Source: Caulobacterales bacterium RIFOXYB1_FULL_67_16 (GTDB taxonomy: Bacteria > Pseudomonadota > Alphaproteobacteria > Caulobacterales > Caulobacteraceae). From it: a stretch of DNA of 28,850 nt. The notes beneath the pieces are model-generated. The model saw nothing but the letters and a program-made list of their open reading frames with translations. It made no database searches and was not told the DNA's origin. Shown piece after piece: positions 23,705 to 28,850 of this stretch. The position numbers were made by a program, and so were the translations under genes. Location: assembly GCA_001796045.1 (NCBI GenBank), contig MGLN01000169.1:1-28850 (forward strand). The letters run 5' to 3'. Positions within the stretch are counted from its first letter, which is position 1; each line of letters starts with the position of its first letter.

Positions 23705-24406
23705 TTATGCGTCGGCCACCGCCGCGATCCAGTCGGGCAGTTCGCTGATGCGGGACAGGGAGACGTAGCGCGGCTCGTTCACCGGGGCGTCGGCTAGCTC
23801 ATGGGCCCAGGTGACATGGTAGGGGATGTGGACGCCGAAGGCGCCGGCGGCGATGGCGGGCAGGACGTCGGATTTCATCGAATTGCCGGCCATGACGGCT
23901 TCGGTCGGGCCCGTGCCGTGCCGGGTGAAGACGCGGTCGTAGGTGGCTCGGTCCTTTTCCGAGACGATCTCGACTGCGGCGAAGCGGTCGCCCAGGCCGG
24001 AGGCGGCCAGCTTGCGTTCCTGGTCCAGAAGGTCGCCCTTGGTGATCAGGACCAGGCGGTACTTGTCGGACAGTTCGGCGACCACCTCGTCCACCCCGGG
24101 CAGGGTCTCGACCGGGTGGGCCAGCATTTCGCGGCCGGCGGCCAGGATCTCGCGCACCACCTCGGGCGGGGCGCCGCCGTCGCACAGCTCCATGGCGGTC
24201 TCGATCATCGACAGGGTGAAGCCCTTCACGCCATAGCCGTAGAGGCGCAGGTTGCGCTGCTCGGTCTCGGCCAAACGCGCCTCGATGGTGGCCACGTCGC
24301 CGTGATCGTCCAGCAGGTCGACGAACCGGGCGTGGGTCAGACGGAAGATCGTCTCATTGTGCCAGAGGGTGTCGTCGGCATCGAGGCCGACCGTGGTGAT
24401 GGGCAT
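23705..24406 (-). CDS. HAD family hydrolase
   Basis: A 233-residue haloacid dehalogenase-like phosphatase. All four motifs are present: motif I DADDT (D9 nucleophile, D11 acid/base), motif II T122 in LITKGD, motif III K151 in EKDRATY, and motif IV GNSMKSD (174-180) with a magnesium-binding Asp. The helical cap (about 17-100) lies between motifs I and II (C1 cap), as in phosphoglycolate phosphatase or YjjG-type nucleotidases. The substrate cannot be told from the sequence. The ATG at 24406 has a poor SD. It lies 67 bases upstream of the rraB-like gene on the same strand and is divergent from the S41 protease gene. Confidence 0.92.
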   Translation of the reverse strand: MPITTVGLDADDTLWHNETIFRLTHARFVDLLDDHGDVATIEARLAETEQRNLRLYGYGVKGFTLSMIETAMELCDGGAPPEVVREILAAGREMLAHPVETLPGVDEVVAELSDKYRLVLITKGDLLDQERKLAASGLGDRFAAVEIVSEKDRATYDRVFTRHGTGPTEAVMAGNSMKSDVLPAIAAGAFGVHIPYHVTWAHELADAPVNEPRYVSLSRISELPDWIAAVADA

Positions 24407-24522
24407 GGGCGCGGGGTCCGAAAATCAGGTGCGGGGCTCTTGGCCCGAGCCTGCGGCGAAGACAAGACGGCGCGACTCTTCGTGATTTGCGCGGCGAGCG
24501 GGGTTCGGCCAAGGATCGTCAT

Positions 24523-25797
24523 ATGTTCGGTCGTCGCTTTCTGAGTGTTTCCAGCGCCTTGTCGTTAAGCTTGCTTGCGGCCGGATCGGCGTACAGCGCG
24601 CCTCAGGCGACAAGCGGGACCCGGTTCTCCGACATCGTGCAGATGGCGCCGTCGCGCGAGCGGGCGCGTATGAACCAGCGAGTGTTCGACAAGGTCTGGA
24701 GCGAGGTGCGGCGCGGCTATTATGATCCGCGCCTGCACGGCGTGGACTGGGCCGCGGCGCGGGACCGGTTCCGGCCGCAGGCCGTCGCGGCCGGCGACGA
24801 CCGGGCCCTGTACCGGGTGCTGAACGAGATGCTCGACCTGCTGGACGACGGCCATGCCGGCGCCAGCCCGCCCGCGGCCGTGCGGCGTCAGGACAGCCAG
24901 TACGAGCGGCGCGCCGTCATGGGCATGACCCTGATGCGCGGCGAGAACCCGGACATCTGGACCGTGGAGCGGGTGCGTGACGGGTCTCCGGCCCAGGCGG
25001 CGGGGGTGCAGCTGGGCTGGACCCTGGACAGCGTCGACGGCCGGCCCTGGGGTCCGGATGTCGAGGTGCAGGACGGCCGGCCGGTGCGTCTGGGGCTGAC
25101 CGACGAGACGGGCGGACGACGGGAAACGACCCTGACGCCGCGCCTGATGGACGGGCCGCAGCCGTTTACGGCGGACCGGTCGCGGCCCGGAGTGCTGGTG
25201 CTGACGGTGGAGCAGTTCGATCCGGGCCTGGGTCCCTGGATCGGCCGGGAGCTGAGCGGCCTCTCGCCGGACGTGGACGTGATCCTGGACCTGCGGGCCA
25301 ATCCCGGCGGACGGCTGTCGGAGGCGGAGTCGGTGCTGACCTGTTTCCTGCCGTATGATCAGGCCTGGGCGACCCAGACCGGGCGGACGGGGCGGAGCGT
25401 GACCCTGACCGCATCCGGCGACTGCGGCGGGCGGCGCGCGCCTGTGCCGAACGAGGTCGCCGTCCTGGTGGATCGCGGCAGCCGCAGCGCGGCTGAGCTG
25501 ACGCCGGCGGCCCTGCAGGAGGCCCGACGCGGGATAGTGGTGGGCGAAAAGACCATCGGTTCGGTCTTGATCGCCCAGGAGACGGAACTGCCGGATGGCG
25601 GGCGGCTGACCCTGAGCCGGGCGGACTTCGTCACGGCGGGCGGGGTGCGGCTGGAGAAGCACGGGGTCACCCCCGACATAGAGGCTCCCCGCACCGTGGC
25701 CCAGCGCCGCGCCGGCGAGGACCCGACCCTCGAGGCCGCCATAGCCGCGCTGAAGGCCGAGCGGGCCCAGGCCGCCGGGACAAGCGCAGGACTTTAG
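24523..25797 (+). CDS. S41 family peptidase (C-terminal processing protease type), exported
   Basis: A 424-residue periplasmic serine protease. A signal peptide covers about residues 1-26 (AYSA cleavage region). An N-terminal helical region with DDGHAG (109-114), a PDZ-like domain (about 130-205; RVRDGSPAQAAGVQLGW) and the S41 catalytic core follow: ILDLRANPGG (254-263), S322 in SRSAAEL as the likely nucleophile, and K343 in GEKTIGS as the general base, then the usual GGVRLEKHGVTPDIEAP. Targets of such proteases are C-termini of secreted or membrane proteins. The ATG at 24523 has an AAGGA site about eight bases upstream; an upstream in-frame ATG at 24487 would spoil the signal peptide. The stop is one base away from that of the convergent ybdD-like gene. 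Confidence 0.92.
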   Translation: MFGRRFLSVSSALSLSLLAAGSAYSAPQATSGTRFSDIVQMAPSRERARMNQRVFDKVWSEVRRGYYDPRLHGVDWAAARDRFRPQAVAAGDDRALYRVLNEMLDLLDDGHAGASPPAAVRRQDSQYERRAVMGMTLMRGENPDIWTVERVRDGSPAQAAGVQLGWTLDSVDGRPWGPDVEVQDGRPVRLGLTDETGGRRETTLTPRLMDGPQPFTADRSRPGVLVLTVEQFDPGLGPWIGRELSGLSPDVDVILDLRANPGGRLSEAESVLTCFLPYDQAWATQTGRTGRSVTLTASGDCGGRRAPVPNEVAVLVDRGSRSAAELTPAALQEARRGIVVGEKTIGSVLIAQETELPDGGRLTLSRADFVTAGGVRLEKHGVTPDIEAPRTVAQRRAGEDPTLEAAIAALKAERAQAAGTSAGL

Positions 25798-25798
25798 A

Positions 25799-26056
25799 TC
25801 AGCAGCATTTAAAGCCGCCGGCGCCGCCGAAGCGGCGCTGTTCGTGCAGTCGGAAGAAGGCCACCTTGTCCAGCGGCGGCTGGTCCGGGTGGGTCGTCGC
25901 CGCGTGGCGGACATAGGCGTCGTAGTCTGGCTGACCGATCATAGCGCCCGCGGTCCGCTTGACGCCGCGACCCCAACGAACGGCGGCGTCGCGGCAAAGG
26001 CACAGCAGGTCCTCGGGCGACGGACTAGGTCCCGATTCAAGCCTCGATTCAGGCAC
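25799..26056 (-). CDS. YbdD/YjiX family small protein
   Basis: An 85-residue cytosolic protein of the YbdD/YjiX family (DUF466). The conserved core is visible: IGQPDYDAYVRHAATTHPDQPPLDKVAFFRLHEQRRFGG, ending GGFKCC. In enterobacteria such genes sit directly downstream of cstA or yjiY, as here, and are thought to assist or modulate the transporter; the exact role is not known. The likely start is a GTG at 26056 that overlaps the end of cstA by eight bases, so translation is coupled. The first 20 residues are longer than usual for the family, so a later start is possible. The C-terminal CC pair suggests metal or redox binding, an inference. Confidence 0.9.
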   Translation of the reverse strand: MPESRLESGPSPSPEDLLCLCRDAAVRWGRGVKRTAGAMIGQPDYDAYVRHAATTHPDQPPLDKVAFFRLHEQRRFGGAGGFKCC

Positions 26057-28136
26057 GGGCGACGTCCGCCGCGTCGTCGGCCGGGGTCAGGTCGTGGCTT
26101 TCGGGATATTCCCGCACGGTCGGCCGGTTGTTGAGATAGGCCTTGCGGCAGGCCAGGACGCCATAGACGACCATGGTGACGACCACGAACAGGAAGCCTG
26201 CGGTCAGGACCGAGTTGACGTAGTCGTTGACGACGATCCGGTGCATGTCGCCGGCGCTTTTGGCGGGGGCGATCAACTCGCCGGCGCCCAGGGCCTCCTG
26301 GTATTTGCGGGCGTGGGCGAGGAAGCCGATGCGGACGTCCGGGTGGAACAGCTTCTGGAAGCCCGCCGTCAGGGTGCAGATCAGAAGCCAGACCGTGGGG
26401 ACCAGGGTGACCCAGGCGAACCTCTCGCGCTTCATCTTGAACAGAACGACGGTGCCCAGGATCAGGGCCACGGCCGCCAGCATCTGGTTGGCGATGCCGA
26501 ACAGGGGCCACAGACTGTTGATGCCGCCCAGGGGATCGACCACGCCGGTGTAGAGGAAATAGCCCCACAGGCCGACCGTCAGGGCGGTGGCGACGACATT
26601 GGCGCCCCACGACTTGGTCTCGCGCATCTTCGGAACGGCCACGCCCAGCAGGTCCTGGATCATGAAGCGGCAGACGCGGGTGCCGGCGTCGACCGTGGTC
26701 AGGATGAACAGGGCCTCGAACAGGATGGCGAAGTGATACCAGAAGGCCATCATGGCCTTGCCGCCTATCACGCTGGACAGGATGTGGGCCATGCCGACCG
26801 CCAGGGTCGGGGCGCCGCCCGCGCGCGACAGGATCGAATGCTCGCCCACGTCGCGGGCCAGCTGTTCCAGCTCGCCTGGGGTGATGTGGAAGCCCCACTG
26901 GGCCACGGCGGCGGCGGCGGAGGCCGCGTCCGTGCCGATGACGGCGGCCGGGCTGTTCATGGCGAAATAGACGGCCGGATCGAGCACGGTGGCGGCGATC
27001 AGGGCCATGACGGCGACGAAGCTTTCGCACAGCATGGCGCCATAGCCGATCATCGGGATTTGGCTCTCGTTCTCCAGCAGCTTGGGCGTGGTGCCCGACG
27101 AGATCAGGGCGTGGAAGCCGGAAACGGCGCCGCACGCGATGGTGATGAACAGGAAGGGGAACAGGGCGCCGGCGAAGACCGGGCCGGTGCCGTCGATGAA
27201 GGGGGTGATGGCCGGCATCTGCAAATGCGGTCGCACGATCAGTATGCCGACGGCCAGGGCCACGATCGCGCCGATCTTCAGGAAGGTCGACAGATAGTCG
27301 CGCGGCGCCAGCAGCAGCCAGACCGGAATGACCGAGGCGATGAAGCCATAGACCATCATCAGTATGGCCAGGGTCGGGCCGGTCAGGGTGAAGGCCGGGC
27401 CCCAGAAGGGATCGGCCGCGACATGGCCGCCGCCGATGATGGCCAGGATCAGCAGCACGACGCCGATGACCGAGACCTCACCTACGCGGCCCGGCCGCAG
27501 GAAGCGGGTGTACAGGCCCATGAAGATGGCGATCGGGATGGTGGCTGCGACGGTGAAGGTTCCCCACGGGCTTTCGGCCAGGGCCTTGACCACCACTAGG
27601 GCCAGAACGGCCAGGATGATGACCATGATCATCAGCACGCCGATCTGGGCGATGATGCCTGGGATATTGCCCATTTCGGTGCGGATCATGTCGCCCAGCG
27701 ACTTGCCGTCACGGCGCGTGGACATGAACAGGACCATCATGTCCTGCACCGCCCCGGCCAGCACGGCGCCAACCAGGATCCACAGGACGCCGGGCAGATA
27801 GCCCATCTGGGCGGCCAGAACCGGCCCGACCAGAGGCCCCGCGCCGGCGATGGCGGCGAAGTGGTGGCCGAACAGGACGTTCCTGGGCGTCGGCACATAG
27901 TCCAGGCCGTCGTTGCGGCGCACGGCGGGCGTCGGCCGGGCGGGGTTCAGCCCCATGACCTTGCCGGCCAGATAGCGGCTGTAGAAGCGGTAGGCGATCG
28001 CATAGGTGCAGACGGCGGCGATCACCATCCAGACGGCGCTAATGCTCTCGCCCTGGTGCAGGGCGATGACGGCGAGGGACACGGCCCCCAGAATGGCGAT
28101 GGCGCCGAATATCAGGGGGGTGCTGAGTTTGCCCAC
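26049..28136 (-). CDS. cstA: Carbon starvation protein A (peptide/pyruvate transporter family)
   Basis: A 695-residue polytopic inner-membrane protein with many hydrophobic helices. CstA-family proteins take up peptides or pyruvate, often in carbon starvation. Signature stretches are NDGLDYVPTPRNVLFGHHFAAIAGAGPLVGPVLAAQMGYLP near residue 75, STRRDGKSLGDM, GFHALISSGTTPKLL, and the later HILSSVIGG and TTVDAGTRVCRFMIQD. The start is a GTG at 28136 with a GGAG site seven bases upstream, and a perfect hairpin lies just before that site. It overlaps the ybdD-like gene at its 3' end. Substrate in this organism is not determined by sequence alone. Confidence 0.95.
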   Translation of the reverse strand: MGKLSTPLIFGAIAILGAVSLAVIALHQGESISAVWMVIAAVCTYAIAYRFYSRYLAGKVMGLNPARPTPAVRRNDGLDYVPTPRNVLFGHHFAAIAGAGPLVGPVLAAQMGYLPGVLWILVGAVLAGAVQDMMVLFMSTRRDGKSLGDMIRTEMGNIPGIIAQIGVLMIMVIILAVLALVVVKALAESPWGTFTVAATIPIAIFMGLYTRFLRPGRVGEVSVIGVVLLILAIIGGGHVAADPFWGPAFTLTGPTLAILMMVYGFIASVIPVWLLLAPRDYLSTFLKIGAIVALAVGILIVRPHLQMPAITPFIDGTGPVFAGALFPFLFITIACGAVSGFHALISSGTTPKLLENESQIPMIGYGAMLCESFVAVMALIAATVLDPAVYFAMNSPAAVIGTDAASAAAAVAQWGFHITPGELEQLARDVGEHSILSRAGGAPTLAVGMAHILSSVIGGKAMMAFWYHFAILFEALFILTTVDAGTRVCRFMIQDLLGVAVPKMRETKSWGANVVATALTVGLWGYFLYTGVVDPLGGINSLWPLFGIANQMLAAVALILGTVVLFKMKRERFAWVTLVPTVWLLICTLTAGFQKLFHPDVRIGFLAHARKYQEALGAGELIAPAKSAGDMHRIVVNDYVNSVLTAGFLFVVVTMVVYGVLACRKAYLNNRPTVREYPESHDLTPADDAADVARA

Positions 28137-28150
28137 GACCTACTCCTACG

Positions 28151-28171
28151 CGACCGGCCCGACGCCGGTCG
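28151..28171 (-). promoter_or_regulatory. Hairpin in the cstA leader
   Basis: CGACCGGC (28151-28158) and GCCGGTCG (28164-28171) form a perfect 8-bp stem with a 5-base loop. In the cstA transcript it ends about five bases before the ribosome site and 15 bases before the GTG start, so it could affect translation or mRNA stability. A further inverted repeat CGACT-AA-AGTCG (28209-28220) lies upstream and could be an operator. Confidence 0.45.
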
Positions 28172-28346
28172 GCGATCTGTTTGCACCATAGGCCGATCAA
28201 AGGCCAATCGACTAAAGTCGTAGGCTGCAGCGGCTGAACTGATGAAACGGCGTTCGGTTTCCCGCTCTGGGCCGGCGTCGCCCGCTCCCAGATTTGGACG
28301 CACGCACCCCCGTGCATTCCGCCAAATCTATTGCTAAGCGCATCGG

Positions 28347-28850
28347 ATGATCGCTCGCCTTCGCCCCGTCCCGTTCGACCTCGGTCCCGTCCATTTCGTC
28401 GGCATCGGCGGCATAGGCATGAGCGGCATCGCCGAGATCATGCTGAAGATTGGTTATTCGGTTCAGGGCTCTGACGCCAAGGCCAGCGCCAATACTGAAC
28501 GGCTGGAGAAGCTGGGGGCCCGGATCTTCATCGGTCACGACGCGGCCCATGTCGGCGAGGGCGTTTCGGCCGTGGTCTATTCGACGGCGGTCAAGGCCGA
28601 CAATCCCGAGATGAAGGCGGCGCGCGAGCGTCGCATTCCCCTGGTGCGCCGGGCCGAGATGCTGGCCGAACTGATGCGGCTGCAATTCTCCATCGCGGTC
28701 GGGGGGACGCACGGCAAGACCACGACGACCTCGATGGTCGCGGCCCTGCTGGACGCGGCCGGTCTGGACCCGACGGTGGTCAACGGCGGCATCATCAACG
28801 CCTATGGCACCAACGCCAAGGTCGGCGACGGCGACTGGATCGTGGTCGAG
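28347..28850 (+). CDS. murC: UDP-N-acetylmuramate--L-alanine ligase, 5' part
   Basis: MurC adds L-alanine to UDP-MurNAc in the cytoplasmic stage of peptidoglycan synthesis. The first 168 codons are present and the frame is still open at the window end. They include the N-terminal UDP-binding fold with VHFVGIGGIGMSGIAE (15-30), GSDAKASANTERLEKLGA, and the ATP P-loop GGTHGKTTTTSM (119-130). The ATG at 28347 gives the usual short lead-in; the SD is weak. The upstream neighbour is cstA, divergent over 210 bases, rather than murG, which usually precedes murC in alphaproteobacterial dcw clusters. Confidence 0.95.
   Translation, partial: MIARLRPVPFDLGPVHFVGIGGIGMSGIAEIMLKIGYSVQGSDAKASANTERLEKLGARIFIGHDAAHVGEGVSAVVYSTAVKADNPEMKAARERRIPLVRRAEMLAELMRLQFSIAVGGTHGKTTTTSMVAALLDAAGLDPTVVNGGIINAYGTNAKVGDGDWIVVE

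Noticed and set aside
20158..23748. Plus-strand open frame of almost 1200 codons opposite carB
   Set aside because: It is the antisense shadow of a well-supported carB; its product is a low-complexity Gly/Asp/Val/Leu-rich sequence without motifs.
25959..27599. Plus-strand open frame of 546 codons opposite cstA
   Set aside because: Antisense shadow of cstA in GC-rich DNA; the product is Gln/Asp/Gly-rich without recognisable domains.

Overview
The window is GC-rich chromosomal DNA (most genes strongly prefer G or C at third codon positions) from an alphaproteobacterium. Gene content and promoter style fit Caulobacterales, most likely Brevundimonas or a close relative. This assignment is an inference from the encoded proteins (HWE kinase with a lone receiver, SleB-type hydrolases, ELM1 protein, DUF6481-like protein) and from EcfG-type promoters. 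There is no rRNA or tRNA gene, CRISPR array, insertion sequence or prophage gene; this is ordinary chromosome with housekeeping genes and stress or signalling genes mixed together.

Layout. 1-2956 (+): the 3' part of an M50 site-2 protease gene runs by overlapping stop and start codons into nadB and nadC (de novo NAD synthesis). 2961-4214 (-): a SleB-type cell wall hydrolase, convergent with nadC. 4215-5370: a comparatively AT-rich intergenic region, a small glycine-zipper lipoprotein preceded by a perfect EcfG promoter, a charged coiled-coil protein and a strong intrinsic terminator. 5394-8189 (-): a three-PAS hybrid histidine kinase with its own perfect EcfG promoter, divergent from dps (8322-8801). 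8857-12450 (+): a second SleB-type hydrolase, a GAF-PAS-PAS-HWE kinase starting with TTG, and a single-domain response regulator. 12470-16580: trxB, a small Gly/His/Asp-rich membrane protein, the ELM1 gene, a paired REP-like palindrome, greA, a small membrane protein inside a 13-bp inverted repeat, and a GST. 16726-18021 (+): an unusual SDF-family symporter. 18035-24406 (-): HAD hydrolase, RraB-like protein, carB, a UGT-like glycosyltransferase and a small HExxH membrane protein, with carB and the glycosyltransferase overlapping. 24523-28136: an S41 protease (+), convergent with cstA and an overlapping ybdD-like gene (-). 28347-28850 (+): the 5' part of murC, cut by the window end.

How the genes fit together. 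nadB and nadC supply two of the three steps from aspartate to nicotinate mononucleotide. The carB ... greA ... ELM1 ... trxB genes lie on one strand in that order, which I believe resembles an arrangement in other Alphaproteobacteria, with accessory genes placed between them. The clearest extra layer is general stress control: two exact GGAAC-N16-CGTT elements sit in the correct orientation before the lipoprotein and the hybrid kinase, beside dps and next to an HWE kinase/receiver pair of the kind that feeds PhyR-NepR-EcfG signalling in this group.

I did not find a clearly new multi-gene system. The best leads are the stress-promoter pair, the symporter that has lost its sodium-binding NMDGT motif, the 13-bp inverted repeat enclosing a start codon, the REP-like palindrome that appears to supply a ribosome binding site, and the carB-coupled glycosyltransferase with a mini-M50 protein.
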